DNA from: Calothrix sp. 336/3 | Lineage (GTDB): Bacteria; Cyanobacteriota; Cyanobacteriia; Cyanobacteriales; Nostocaceae | NCBI RefSeq assembly: GCF_000734895.2 | Contig: NZ_CP011382.1 | Coordinates: 1,838,700-1,902,699 of the forward strand | Length of the DNA: 64,000 nucleotides | Direction of reading: 5' to 3' | Shown: positions 29,072 to 38,665 of the stretch, piece after piece | Position numbering within the stretch: the stretch's first letter is position 1 | Layout of the letters: each line of letters starts with the position of its first letter | Position numbers and translations under genes: made by a program | The notes under the pieces: model-generated | The model's input: the letters and a program-made list of their open reading frames with translations, nothing else | Told to the model about the DNA's origin: nothing | The model's database searches: none

Positions 29072-30256
29072 GTGGTATCGTTTCTTCAGCAAACTCAAGC
29101 TTTGGAGCTTTGGAAAAGGGCTAAAGGGAAAAGTGTTTCTCTGTTTTCTAGCCCTGGCTCTGGGAAAAGTTGGATTAAATGTGTTCTGATAGGGTCGGTA
29201 GCTTTACCAGGTGCTGTGGTAATGCCAGTTCAAGCGCAGAAGGTTGAGACGAAAGTCCCGACTCAGCCAAGTATTTTGAATGTTAGCCCTTCAGAATTAA
29301 CTCCCCGTTATCCGACATCACCACCACCCAGTCGTGTAAAACCTTTACCTAGCGATCGCGATATTCTCGAAAGAACCGAGGAAACAGATTACCGTGTCAG
29401 TGCTTTACAACCTGACTATATGGGTAATCTCTGGGTAGCGTCCTGGCGAGGTTTATCACGTATTGAACCGAATACAGGTAAAATTTTGGCACGGGTCAGC
29501 TTACCGAATACATCCATTAGCGCTCTGACTCAAGATAAGGTGGGGCGTTTGTGGGTTGGTACCTATGCCGGACTGAAGCGTGTAGATTTACGTAGTAGTG
29601 AAATCACCGCAGAAAACTTATTTTTACCTTCCAAACGAGTATTATCACTGTTAACAGATAAGCGAGGTTACGTTTGGGCAGGTACGGATAGCGGATTGGC
29701 TTTAATTAGTCCTGACCAGGGTTTAATTATGACAACCCTGAAAAATCTCCCAGGTGTGAGCGCAAATGCGATGACTCTCGATGCTGATGGGCAACTTTGG
29801 GTAGGAACATTAGATGGATTGGTGCGAGTTAATACAGCCAATGCTTTAATTATGAAGCGGATTGATAACTTGCCAGGAACCACTGTTCAAGCATTAGCAA
29901 TTAGTCCCCAGGGGTTAATCTGGGCAGGAATGCCAAATAATCTTTTGGTAATTAACCCAAAAAATGGTACGATATTACGCTCTGTAGCCCGTTTACGAGG
30001 TAAAAATGTTACCTCTGTGGGTTTTGCCAAGGATGGTAGTGTTTGGGTCGGCACCGATAATGGTTTGCTACGATTAAATCCACATACTGGTGCAGTTTTA
30101 GATCAAGTTCCCGGTTTACCATCTAGTCGAGTGTTGGCGATCGCCACCGATGTTGGTAATAAACTATGGATTGGCACAACCGAAGGTTTAGCTTGGTTAA
30201 TGCCAAAAATGCCTAGCGCTAAACCCCATTTAGCTTTTACCAGAGCAGTTGAATGA
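29072..30256 (+). CDS. Exported two-component-regulator-type beta-propeller protein
   Basis: The 394-residue protein has a long basic start, a hydrophobic segment (about 42-62, ending AQA-like VQAQ) that looks like a signal peptide or anchor, a Pro-rich linker, then seven repeats of the form LWVGTxxGLxRxN (about 105-385), enough for one closed propeller. In two-component hybrids such repeats sense ligands outside the cell; here there is no kinase domain, so it is a stand-alone, probably periplasmic, sensor or binding protein. The start is GTG at 29072. Function unknown. Confidence 0.8.
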   Translation: MVSFLQQTQALELWKRAKGKSVSLFSSPGSGKSWIKCVLIGSVALPGAVVMPVQAQKVETKVPTQPSILNVSPSELTPRYPTSPPPSRVKPLPSDRDILERTEETDYRVSALQPDYMGNLWVASWRGLSRIEPNTGKILARVSLPNTSISALTQDKVGRLWVGTYAGLKRVDLRSSEITAENLFLPSKRVLSLLTDKRGYVWAGTDSGLALISPDQGLIMTTLKNLPGVSANAMTLDADGQLWVGTLDGLVRVNTANALIMKRIDNLPGTTVQALAISPQGLIWAGMPNNLLVINPKNGTILRSVARLRGKNVTSVGFAKDGSVWVGTDNGLLRLNPHTGAVLDQVPGLPSSRVLAIATDVGNKLWIGTTEGLAWLMPKMPSAKPHLAFTRAVE

Positions 30257-30337
30257 GGTGAGGGAAATAGTTAATAGGGAACGGGTAATAGTTAATAGGT
30301 AATAGGTTATAAATTAAGAGCTTTTCCCTGTTTCCCA

Positions 30338-30390
30338 TTACTCACGACTCACCACTCACTACTCACTACCCATTACTCATTACTCATTAC
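30338..30390. repeat. CACTACTCACTACCCATTACTC-type simple repeats
   Basis: Degenerate 7-bp units (ACTCATT / ACTCACT / ACCCATT) fill the gap before panB and end at its start codon. The same units occur at about 10852-10885 before psaK. Confidence 0.7.
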
Positions 30391-30391
30391 A

Positions 30392-31165
30392 ATGCCAATT
30401 ACACCCCAGCGATTAATTCAGTACAAACAGCAAGGACGGGCAATTGTTGCCTTGACCGCTTGGGATTATATTATTGCTCAGTTACTGGATACTGCTGGGG
30501 TGGATTTAATTTTGGTGGGTGATTCCATGGCGGTGGTATTGGGGTATGAAACAACACTACCGATTAGCTTGGATGAAATGTTATACCATGCTAAATCTGT
30601 ACGTAGGGGCGTAAAGAATGCTGTAACTGTTGTTGATTTGCCTTTTCTCAGCTATCAAGAAAGTGTTCAACAGGCGATGCAATCGGCAGGACGAGTATTA
30701 AAAGAGACTGGATGTCAGGCTGTGAAGTTAGAAGGGGGGTATCCGGCAATGGTAGAAACTATTGCCAGGTTAGTGCAAGCAGGCATTCCGGTGATGGGAC
30801 ATGTGGGGTTAACACCGCAATCTGTGCATCAGTTAGGTTTGCGGCAACAGGGAAAAACAGAGACGGAGGGAGAGAGGATTTTACAGGAGGCGATCGCCCT
30901 GGAACAAGCAGGAGTCTTTTCCATAGTTCTGGAGCATATCCCTGCACAACTGGCATTAGAAATTACAAATAAACTCAGTATTCCTACGATTGGCATCGGT
31001 GCAGGTGTGAACTGTGATGGTCAAGTTTTGGTGACTTCTGATGTGTTGGGTTTATCAGCAAAACAGCCACCCTTTGCCAAGGTTTATACAGATTTACGAG
31101 CAGAAATTACCCAAGCGGTAGATAAGTATAGTCAAGAGGTGCGCGATCGCCTATTTCCTGACTAG
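30392..31165 (+). CDS. panB: 3-methyl-2-oxobutanoate hydroxymethyltransferase
   Basis: PanB adds a hydroxymethyl group from methylene-tetrahydrofolate to ketoisovalerate, the first committed step to pantothenate and coenzyme A. The 257 residues show the (beta/alpha)8 family motifs: [25 protein letters not shown] (metal-binding Asp), [28 protein letters not shown] and [16 protein letters not shown]. The start ATG at 30392 matches the family N-terminus. It is a single gene, 135 bp after the propeller gene. Confidence 0.96.
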   Translation: MPITPQRLIQYKQQGRAIVALTAWDYIIAQLLDTAGVDLILVGDSMAVVLGYETTLPISLDEMLYHAKSVRRGVKNAVTVVDLPFLSYQESVQQAMQSAGRVLKETGCQAVKLEGGYPAMVETIARLVQAGIPVMGHVGLTPQSVHQLGLRQQGKTETEGERILQEAIALEQAGVFSIVLEHIPAQLALEITNKLSIPTIGIGAGVNCDGQVLVTSDVLGLSAKQPPFAKVYTDLRAEITQAVDKYSQEVRDRLFPD

Positions 31166-31190
31166 GTTATACCAAATGATGAAAAGCAAT

Positions 31191-31622
31191 CTATTCTATA
31201 ACTTTTGACCAATCTTCTATTTGCAACTCTACAATTTGTCTAAAATCCGATTCATTGCGAGTCAGCAAGATAGCTTTGTTGGTTAGAGCAATAGCAGCAA
31301 TTTTTAAGTCCATATTCCCTAAGCGGGGGTAAACTTTTCGTAAGCGTTGATGTTCTATGGCTGATGTTCGATCAAAAGGGATAATTGTGATACAAGAGTA
31401 ATCCGTTGCTAGTTGTTGTAACCATTGATAAGCGGAAACTTGTTCGTCTAAAGTTTTTGCTTTTGATAGAACAGCGAGTCTACCTTTGATTTGTTCTTCG
31501 TAGGTGATTACAGTTACAGCAACTTCAACTTCTTCAATGACTGCTAATCTTTTGAGAATTAACTTTCCCTCAATCCCATTACGCTGAATCAAACTAAGGT
31601 GATCAGTATCAAGAATGTACAT
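31191..31622 (-). CDS. PIN-domain (VapC-type) toxin
   Basis: The 143-residue protein begins MYILDTDHLSL, carrying the first PIN-domain aspartates, has a mid-protein Glu (TYEEQI), and NMDLKIAAIAL plus LLTRNESDF with the later acidic residues of the metal site. PIN toxins are Mg2+-dependent RNases that usually cut tRNA or rRNA. It lies 13 bp after a small gene encoding a coiled-coil protein, the expected antitoxin, in the usual antitoxin-first order. Target unknown. Confidence 0.85.
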   Translation of the reverse strand: MYILDTDHLSLIQRNGIEGKLILKRLAVIEEVEVAVTVITYEEQIKGRLAVLSKAKTLDEQVSAYQWLQQLATDYSCITIIPFDRTSAIEHQRLRKVYPRLGNMDLKIAAIALTNKAILLTRNESDFRQIVELQIEDWSKVIE

Positions 31623-31635
31623 TTATTAAATATTA

Positions 31636-31854
31636 CTAACTTTCCTGAGTTGATTTGCGCCATTCTTGTCCAAAACGAACTGCTTCATCAAAAGTAGGAT
31701 CATTTTCAAAACTACCTGCAACTTTTAACCACCAGGGTTCTTTTCTCTTCATAGACTCAGCTAATGTCTGTTTAATCTTTGCTAATTCTTTCTCTAAAGT
31801 TTCAACTCGTGTTTCTAGTTTTTGAGACTGTTCTTCGATTTGCTGATTAGTCAT
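31636..31854 (-). CDS. Putative antitoxin of the PIN toxin
   Basis: From the ATG at 31854 this is a 72-residue protein: an acidic/basic coiled coil (about 4-38) and a conserved tail WWLKVAGSFENDPTFDEAVR. That tail is shared by many small cyanobacterial proteins encoded next to PIN toxins. It lacks an obvious DNA-binding fold. An upstream ATG at 31899 would give 87 residues; the start is uncertain. Translation is probably coupled to the toxin gene 13 bp downstream. Confidence 0.75.
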   Translation of the reverse strand: MTNQQIEEQSQKLETRVETLEKELAKIKQTLAESMKRKEPWWLKVAGSFENDPTFDEAVRFGQEWRKSTQES

Positions 31855-32484
31855 TTGTCGTGGATACCTCAGGTTTAATAGTATTGTAATCCTTTTCATA
31901 CAACTAATACCTCTGCATGAAATTCAAAACTTGTACTGAAGCTTGATAAGTGTTCAAAGTGAATATAGTGTAAGGGTTTCGTTGATTTTGTAGACGCAAA
32001 GCAGCTCCCCATAGGGTATGGTTGGTTTATTTACGCCGTGCTGTACTATAGAGGTTAGATATAAGTCTGAATACACCAAGGATTTTGGAATGGTGTGTTG
32101 TTCTCCTCAAGTCATATTTGCGATTTTTCGTTACAAGCAACTTAAGTGACAAAAAATGCAGATATATACATAATAGATGAAATTGAAGTAAACCTCGTAA
32201 TTTCAAAGGTTGTTTGAAAAGGGTATTTCTATGCCAGATTTTAGATGCTTGTGCGTCTGATGTGCAGGGTATGCAGGGTAGCAGAATGTAGGTTTAAGAC
32301 TTCTCACAAAGTCACATCTTGGTATGTACCTCAAAGATTCCTGCTGAGACTATTCTCCACACCCTGGGGGAACCACACAAGCGTCTACAAAATCACAAAA
32401 TTATGCCTGTTCCAACTTTTTCAGCAACCTCTAAATCTACTGGGATATTTTACTTGATTTTCTAAATCCTAAATCTGAAAATTT
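31855..32484. other. Intergenic region upstream of the WD40 kinase
   Basis: About 0.6 kb between divergent genes with no supported reading frame and no recognised element. It presumably holds both promoters. Confidence 0.4.
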
Positions 32485-34539
32485 ATGACTTGTTGTCTTA
32501 ACCCTACTTGCCATAATCCACCCCATGCTCCAGATGTGGAAGTATGTAGTCATTGTGGTGTCACCTTATCAGTATTACGACATTATCGCCCGATAAAAGT
32601 GTTAGGAAGTGGCGGTTTTGGTAAGACTTATTTAGCAGAAGATATAGAAAAATTCAACGAATATTGTGTAATTAAACAATTCGCTCCCCAATCCCAAGGG
32701 ACAGGTTCCCTACAAAAGGCAACGGAATTATTTGAACAGGAAGCGCGACGCTTGCAAGAGTTGGGAGAACATCCCCAAATTCCTGCGCTTTTAGCATATT
32801 TTGAAGAAGAGAAAAGATTATATCTAATTCAGCAATTTATTGATGGAGAAAATCTCCTAGAAGAATTGCAAAATCAAGGGATGTTTACTGAGCAGAAAAT
32901 TCGCGATTTACTATCCGAGATTTTAAATATTCTCACCGTTGTCCATGAGAATAAAGTTATTCATCGAGATATTAAACCACAAAATTTAATTCGTCGTCGG
33001 CAAGATGATAAACTATTTTTAATTGATTTTGGAGCATCAAAGCAATTAACTGCTACAGTTATGACACAACCTGGGACAATGATAGGTTCCTTTGGTTATG
33101 CACCACCAGAACAAATGCAAGATGGGGAAGTTTATCCCGCAAGTGATTTATATAGTTTAGGGGCTACTTGCTTTCATTTATTAAGTGGTGTGACTCCTTG
33201 GAGTTTATGGAAAACTCAGGGTTATGGTTGGGTAAATAATTGGCGGCAATATTTACAAAAACCTGTCACTATAGAATTAATGGCTATTTTGGATAAGTTG
33301 TTGCAAACAGATTATCAGCAACGGTATAAATTAGCAGTCGATGCGTTAGCAGACATCAAGAATTTACCACCTATTCAAGATACACCCCAGACGGTAACTT
33401 TTTATCGAGAAAATCTCCCGGAGCAAGAATCTTTCCCCACAGCTACGGTACAAAATCCAGTATCACCGATGATGGCAATATCACCAACAGTGACAAATGT
33501 GAAAATAGCAGATGCAACGGCTCCAGCATCACTGTTAAAGACATCATCAGCGAAGAAAACCCCCTTGCTTGTCGGTGCGGCAATTTTAATAGTGAGTTTT
33601 GGTGGATATGGTATTTGGCAAGCGTCCCAATCTATTTTATCTCCATCGATAGCCTATGAAAAATTGACTTTAAGTAATAGTTTACTAGGACATTCTGACT
33701 ACGTAAGTTCCCTGGCAATTAGTCCCGATGGTAAAACTTTGGTAAGTGGGGGAGGGGATAGAATTATCAAAGTTTGGAATTTACAGACGGGAGGTTTACA
33801 AACTACTTTAACATCCCATACAGATGCAATAAATTCTTTAGCGATTACTCCTGATAGTGAAAGCTTGATGAGTGGGAGTAAAGATGGTACGATAAAAATC
33901 TGGAATTTAAAAGTACCGGGTTTGAAATCTACTTTCACAGGGCATCAAGGGTCTGTAAATTCTCTGGCAGTAAGTCCAGATGGTAAAAGTTTTGTGAGTG
34001 GAAGTAGCGATAAAAGTGTTAAACTTTGGGATTTAGCATCTGGGACAGTTAAAAATACCTGGAATGGACATACGCAGCGTGTGTGGCGAGTTTTGTTTAG
34101 TCCTGATAATCAAAGTATTATTAGTAGTAGTGATGATAAAACTGTCAAGGTATGGGATGCAAAATCGCCATCACCCAAAATTAATATTACTGGACATAGT
34201 GATTTAGTTTATGGATTAGCGGTAAGTCCCGATTCCCGAACTTTAGTGACGGGAAGTTTAGATAAAAGTATTAAGATTTGGAATTTGCCCCAGGGGACTT
34301 TAAAAAATACCTTGCAGTGGCATAAATATGGTATAACTTGCGTGGCGATTAGTCCCGATGGTAAGACTTTAGCGAGTGGCAGTTATGATAATACAATTAA
34401 AATTTGGGATTTAAAAACAGGGGAGCTGAAAAATACTTTGACAGGACATAATGATTTAGTTTATGCGGTAGTATTTAGCCCCGATGGTAAGACTTTAGTT
34501 AGTAGTAGTAGAGATAAGACGATTAAGGTATGGCGATAG
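32485..34539 (+). CDS. Membrane Ser/Thr protein kinase with zinc ribbon and WD40 propeller
   Basis: The 684-residue protein has, in order: a four-cysteine zinc ribbon (C3, C4/C9, C21, C24 in TCCLNPTCHNPP...VCSHCG), a kinase domain (about 35-290; LGSGGFGKTYLAED, VIHRDIKPQNLI at about 158, DFGASK, GSFGYAPPEQ), a Pro/Thr-rich linker, a membrane helix (about 360-378), and seven WD40 repeats (about 395-684), enough for one propeller. The topology would put the propeller across the membrane from the kinase, as in other bacterial receptor kinases. This architecture is common in filamentous cyanobacteria; substrates are unknown. Confidence 0.93.
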   Translation: MTCCLNPTCHNPPHAPDVEVCSHCGVTLSVLRHYRPIKVLGSGGFGKTYLAEDIEKFNEYCVIKQFAPQSQGTGSLQKATELFEQEARRLQELGEHPQIPALLAYFEEEKRLYLIQQFIDGENLLEELQNQGMFTEQKIRDLLSEILNILTVVHENKVIHRDIKPQNLIRRRQDDKLFLIDFGASKQLTATVMTQPGTMIGSFGYAPPEQMQDGEVYPASDLYSLGATCFHLLSGVTPWSLWKTQGYGWVNNWRQYLQKPVTIELMAILDKLLQTDYQQRYKLAVDALADIKNLPPIQDTPQTVTFYRENLPEQESFPTATVQNPVSPMMAISPTVTNVKIADATAPASLLKTSSAKKTPLLVGAAILIVSFGGYGIWQASQSILSPSIAYEKLTLSNSLLGHSDYVSSLAISPDGKTLVSGGGDRIIKVWNLQTGGLQTTLTSHTDAINSLAITPDSESLMSGSKDGTIKIWNLKVPGLKSTFTGHQGSVNSLAVSPDGKSFVSGSSDKSVKLWDLASGTVKNTWNGHTQRVWRVLFSPDNQSIISSSDDKTVKVWDAKSPSPKINITGHSDLVYGLAVSPDSRTLVTGSLDKSIKIWNLPQGTLKNTLQWHKYGITCVAISPDGKTLASGSYDNTIKIWDLKTGELKNTLTGHNDLVYAVVFSPDGKTLVSSSRDKTIKVWR

Positions 34540-34617
34540 ATGTATGCTCCGCTCTCTGTTAGAGAATGGAAAATAGGGGAATAGGTGAGATAAAAACACC
34601 CTTTCCCTGAATCATCT

Positions 34618-35412
34618 TTAAACGTTTACCTTTAACCGTTGTAACATTGCTGTCCTAGCTTGATTTTCTAGGGTATCATCAAGGGGAGTTAGACTAATTG
34701 GTTGTTGATACTTGCGACGTAGGGCAGTTTGAATTAACCAATCAGCAACGTGAGGATTTTTTGGTAATAAGGGTCCATGGGAATAGGTAGCGATCGCGTT
34801 CTGGTAAAATGCTCCTTCTGTACCATCTTCACCATTATTGCCTAACCCGTAGACAACTTTGCCTAAAGCTTCCACCTTACCTAATCTTGTTCTCCCTCCA
34901 TGGTTTTCAAACCCCACTAAATAGGGTTTAGTTCCCATCATTGCTTGCAAATCTTCTGCTAATCGGGAAGCAGTCACTTCAATCACCAAATTACCGATAC
35001 AACGACGCACATTTTCCCCTGGGTGTACCGACACCAAATCTAAAATACCTAAACCTTCAATTCTTTGTCCCATCCCTGGCTCATAATAATGTCCCAGTAA
35101 TTGGGGAGAACCGCAAGTAAACACACCGGGAGTACCATTTTCTATCATCTCACCCATGGCATCCGCCTTTGCACCCTGCAAATCACGCATGACAATTTCC
35201 TGTTGACGATCCTGCGCTCCACCACCGACAATCACATCCACAGACTTGATATCATCCGGGGTAGAATTTTGGTCTAGGGGTAAGACTTTCACCTTATATC
35301 CTCGCCATTCGCTACGACGCTGAATCGTGATTACATTACCGCGATCGCCATAGGTACTCATTAAGGTGGGATACAACCAACCAATTGTTAATTCTAATTC
35401 TGTATTTTCCAT
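34618..35412 (-). CDS. gatD: GatD-like glutamine amidotransferase
   Basis: GatD supplies ammonia from glutamine to MurT, which amidates the D-glutamate of lipid II. The 264-residue class I amidotransferase has the nucleophile Cys100 in GVFTCGSPQLLGHYYE, the GGGAQDRQQ loop and a catalytic His in TYSHGPLLPKNP, all as in the CobB/CobQ-like GatD family. It lies 246 bp downstream of murT on the same strand, separated by tandem repeats. The pair is best known from Gram-positive bacteria; its role in a cyanobacterium is inferred. Confidence 0.88.
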   Translation of the reverse strand: MENTELELTIGWLYPTLMSTYGDRGNVITIQRRSEWRGYKVKVLPLDQNSTPDDIKSVDVIVGGGAQDRQQEIVMRDLQGAKADAMGEMIENGTPGVFTCGSPQLLGHYYEPGMGQRIEGLGILDLVSVHPGENVRRCIGNLVIEVTASRLAEDLQAMMGTKPYLVGFENHGGRTRLGKVEALGKVVYGLGNNGEDGTEGAFYQNAIATYSHGPLLPKNPHVADWLIQTALRRKYQQPISLTPLDDTLENQARTAMLQRLKVNV

Positions 35413-35424
35413 AGTATTTGAGGA

Positions 35425-35650
35425 ATGGGTAGGGAGTAAGGAGTAGGGAGTAGGGAGTAGGGAGTAGGGAGGAAACAGGGAATAAAAACTCTTAATTCAT
35501 CACCTGTCACCTGTCACCTGTCACCCGTCACCTGTTAACAGTTAACCAACTTTAGGGGTTTAAATCCCCGTCACAAAACGTAATTACGAATTACGAATTA
35601 CGAATTACGAATTACGAATTACGAATTACGAATTACGAATTACGAATTAT
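35425..35650. repeat. Cluster of three tandem-repeat arrays between gatD and murT
   Basis: Three heptamer arrays lie side by side: GTAGGGA units (about 35440-35470), TCACCTG units (about 35505-35536) and nearly ten AATTACG units (35582-35649). Between them is GGGGTTTAAATCCCC, a perfect 15-bp inverted repeat. All are known types of cyanobacterial noncoding repeats. Confidence 0.92.
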
Positions 35651-35658
35651 TTTAACTG

Positions 35659-37014
35659 TCACCGAATCTTTCTACCTGTCAGGATTTCTCGTACATCTAA
35701 CATGGCTGTATAGGTAGGTAGAATATACAGAGTTTGATTATCCGGTGTTTTTTCCACAGCAATGCGAATTGCTTTCCCTAAATCTGCTTCCACAATTAAA
35801 TTCATCTTATTGGTGAGATGACGATCGCTATAACGCAGACGTAAAGCCATATCATAAACGCGATCGCCACTGACAACCAAGGTTCCCCCCTGAGTGCCGA
35901 ATTTTTCCACTAACTTCTCCGTATCCACATCCCAAATCCAAGAGACATCCTCACCATCTTGAGTGCGATCGTTTAATACCAACAAAGCAGTTTGATCATC
36001 ACTTTCCGTCACTACCCGAATCGTCTCATTTGTTCCCACGGGATTCTTCGACAGTAAAATTCGCACCCGTTTCCCGTCAATTTTCAACTCTTCTGCACGT
36101 CCAAAAGCTGGCTGAAAATTAGGAATCGTCCTTTGAATAGTCTCCCTCTCAATCCCCAACTCCAATGCCGCAGTCACAGCTGCCAGAGTATTATACTTGT
36201 TATACAAACCAATTAAAACCTGTTCCCACTCCCCACTCTGCAAAGCAGGTTGACTCTTTTTAAACCCGCAACTCGGACAAGCAAAATCACCCAAATGGGA
36301 TAAATACACACCCTCATAGTCTAGAGGATGCCCGCAACTAGGGCAATAAATTGAGTCTACCGCGTGGGGAATCGCTTCCAGATACCTTTGGGGTTCACTC
36401 AAACCGAAAAATACCACCCTTTGCGATAACTGCTGACCAAGGTAAGATAGGGTGGGGTCATCAGCATTGGGAATCACCACCGTCTCTTGAGGTAAGGTAG
36501 CAATTACCTTTGTCCAACGTTTGCTGATACTATCCACTTCCCCATAGCGATCTAACTGATCGCGAAACAGATTCAAACAGAGAATGATTTGTGGCTGAAT
36601 CGGAGCTAAAACCTTCGGTATGATATTCTCATCCACCTCCAGAATGCTGTAATCCACATCCAAGTTGCCTAGTACATCAGTACTTTCTAAAAGAGCAGTC
36701 ACCAAACCGTTTTCTAAGTTAGCTCCCGTTGCATTGTGAGCAACACGATAACCTTGATTTTCTAAAATTGTCCGTAATAGCAAAGCAGTGGTAGTTTTAC
36801 CATTGGTTCCCGCGATTAAAATTACCCCATTTTTCGGTTGCTGACTCAATAATTGCAGCATTCGGGGTTCTATACGTCGCGCGATCGCACCAGGTAAGAC
36901 ACTCGCAGCTCCCAAACGTAGCGATCGCACCATAAAAGTCACACCCTTGGCGATCGCAACCGCTAAACCCAGTTTAAATCTATCTTTTAATGTAATTTGC
37001 TTACTCACACCCAT
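35659..37014 (-). CDS. murT: MurT-like Mur ligase
   Basis: MurT binds lipid II and ATP and, with GatD, converts the alpha-carboxyl of D-Glu to an amide. The 451 residues show the Mur ligase core: P-loop AGTNGKTTT near residue 68, NATGANLENGL, the zinc ribbon with two CPSCG motifs (about 220-245), which marks MurT among Mur ligases, and the C-terminal DUF1727-type domain with the DVSWIWDVD catalytic Asp. Order murT-gatD on one strand supports the pairing. Confidence 0.9.
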   Translation of the reverse strand: MGVSKQITLKDRFKLGLAVAIAKGVTFMVRSLRLGAASVLPGAIARRIEPRMLQLLSQQPKNGVILIAGTNGKTTTALLLRTILENQGYRVAHNATGANLENGLVTALLESTDVLGNLDVDYSILEVDENIIPKVLAPIQPQIILCLNLFRDQLDRYGEVDSISKRWTKVIATLPQETVVIPNADDPTLSYLGQQLSQRVVFFGLSEPQRYLEAIPHAVDSIYCPSCGHPLDYEGVYLSHLGDFACPSCGFKKSQPALQSGEWEQVLIGLYNKYNTLAAVTAALELGIERETIQRTIPNFQPAFGRAEELKIDGKRVRILLSKNPVGTNETIRVVTESDDQTALLVLNDRTQDGEDVSWIWDVDTEKLVEKFGTQGGTLVVSGDRVYDMALRLRYSDRHLTNKMNLIVEADLGKAIRIAVEKTPDNQTLYILPTYTAMLDVREILTGRKIR

Positions 37015-37247
37015 AGCCTAATATTTTCAATAGTTAATGGTCAATGGTGAATGGTCAATAGTCAATAGTCAAGAGATTGGATAATGGGTAATAGCTAAAT
37101 ACCTCTGCTCTCCTTTTCCCTTCCCTCTTCCCCCGACTCCCCTCAAGCGCTATCTTAAAAATTGGTGGCAGGGGTAATTCTTTATCCACCTTACTTGGCT
37201 GAAGTCAGCACAAACTCAGGAAAATTTCAACTCAAAGGTTCCGGTAA

Positions 37248-37829
37248 ATGAATGCCGTAAAGTCGCAAATCTTACATTGTTTTGCCCAGTGGCAACGTAT
37301 TATTTCTGTACTCCTGCTCTTATTTTGTCTACTCTTCACTACTACCCAACCAGCGTCGGCAGGTATTAAAGATGACAGATTTGATGGGAATATTTTCGTC
37401 GTTTATGCTGGCAATGGTTCCCTAGTACCACCCAGAGCAACCCTAAAAAAAGCACTCAGCGAACATAAGCCTGTATTTTTAGCCTTTTACGTCGATGACA
37501 GCAGCGATTGTAAACAATATGCCCTGATTATTTCCCAAGTTCAAGCCTTTTATGGTAGCCCTGTGGAAATTATCCCCATGAATGTTGATACCATTCCACC
37601 CAAAACCAAATACGAACCCACAGAACCAGGTTATTACTATTCTGGTGGAGTTCCACAAGTTGTGCTGTTTAACCAAGATGGGAAGGTAGTGTTAAATAAA
37701 AAAGGTCAAGTTCCCTTTGAAGAGATTGATGATAAATTCCGAGAAGTGTTAGATTTAGTACCACGTTCTGAATCTGTCGAATTAAAACGTCGCTCTTTCA
37801 ATGAATTTAATAGTGAGTTAACACAGTAA
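37248..37829 (+). CDS. Thioredoxin-like thylakoid protein, photosystem I accumulation factor family
   Basis: The 193-residue protein has an N-terminal hydrophobic helix (about 17-36, ending ASAGIKDDRF like a lumenal signal peptide) and a thioredoxin-fold domain (about 45-175) with PVFLAFYVDDSSDCKQYA where thioredoxins have WCxxC; only one cysteine is present. The cis-Pro appears in GGVPQVVLF. This matches the cyanobacterial family named thylakoid membrane photosystem I accumulation factor (Slr1796-like), by memory of its features. A terminator-like hairpin follows. Confidence 0.75.
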   Translation: MNAVKSQILHCFAQWQRIISVLLLLFCLLFTTTQPASAGIKDDRFDGNIFVVYAGNGSLVPPRATLKKALSEHKPVFLAFYVDDSSDCKQYALIISQVQAFYGSPVEIIPMNVDTIPPKTKYEPTEPGYYYSGGVPQVVLFNQDGKVVLNKKGQVPFEEIDDKFREVLDLVPRSESVELKRRSFNEFNSELTQ

Positions 37830-37836
37830 AATATTG

Positions 37837-37868
37837 GGCAGGCATGATAGTGTCTGCCTATTTTTATT
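37837..37868 (+). terminator. Intrinsic terminator
   Basis: GGCAGGCA and TGTCTGCC pair over 8 bp (one G:U) with a 6-nt loop, followed by TATTTTTATT. It lies 7 bp after the stop of the photosystem I accumulation factor gene. Confidence 0.8.
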
Positions 37869-38045
37869 AGCCTTTTGGTGATGTGAGATACTGCAAATTT
37901 TCCGAAAATTGGGAATAATAATTTCAGAAATTAATATAACTGGGCTAGTAAAATTGTCTTCATTCCTAGCTACAACATATTATATATAAATTTCATCTTA
38001 GAGTTAAAATTTCCCATCCTCTATCTAAAATCAAAGAGTATTGTG

Positions 38046-38654
38046 ATGACCAAAATTTACAGTACTGAAGAGCTAATCGCCATTTTACAATCCGAGCGCC
38101 AAGCTTGTTTAAAGGGAGAACGACTAAAATTAGATATACAAGTTTCTGGCGATCCCGTTATCGATCAGTTAATGAGAACTGAGGGATTACAGAAATTTAC
38201 TGCCTATCAAGACTTTAAAGCTGCAATTCACGAATATCAACGTCAAAACAAAGTTTCTGGCATCGTTTGGCGTAGCATCTCTTTGAAAGGGGAAACATTA
38301 GCATATCCAGAAGTTGATGCACAATTAATCGCACTACCCAGTGATATTGAAATATTACAAACTGCCAAAAAATCTATTTTAGAATTTTGGTATCAAGTCA
38401 GTGAAGGGATGGATTTATATTTAAGTATCAGTCATGGTAAGCTATATCAGAGAATTTTAGCCGCAGATGTTTTCCGCATAATTCATCGTACAGAATGGGC
38501 AAATATTAATGGCTTAGAAAAACCCAATTTTTTAGAAATAATTTTACAGTTAGGTTGGGGAAAACCAGAAGAAGCTTCCTATAAACGCGGTTTCCCCGAT
38601 TCCGGTAGTGAATATATCCATGCCGTGATTCCAGGAAAGCAACCCATAGCTTAA
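38046..38654 (+). CDS. Conserved hypothetical protein
   Basis: This 202-residue soluble protein begins MTKIYSTEELIAILQSERQ. I recognise no catalytic motif. It has no signal peptide or membrane helix; composition is normal for the genome. The ATG at 38046 follows directly after an in-frame GTG at 38043, and either may be used. Function unknown. Confidence 0.75.
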   Translation: MTKIYSTEELIAILQSERQACLKGERLKLDIQVSGDPVIDQLMRTEGLQKFTAYQDFKAAIHEYQRQNKVSGIVWRSISLKGETLAYPEVDAQLIALPSDIEILQTAKKSILEFWYQVSEGMDLYLSISHGKLYQRILAADVFRIIHRTEWANINGLEKPNFLEIILQLGWGKPEEASYKRGFPDSGSEYIHAVIPGKQPIA

Positions 38655-38665
38655 TTATTGATTAG

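Noticed and set aside
35551..35580. GGGGTTTAAATCCCC resembling a tRNA T-arm
   Set aside because: No acceptor, D or anticodon arms can be placed around it; it is part of the noncoding repeat cluster.
35582..35649. Regular AATTACG array that could be mistaken for a CRISPR
   Set aside because: The unit is 7 bp with no spacers and no cas genes; it is a short tandem repeat.
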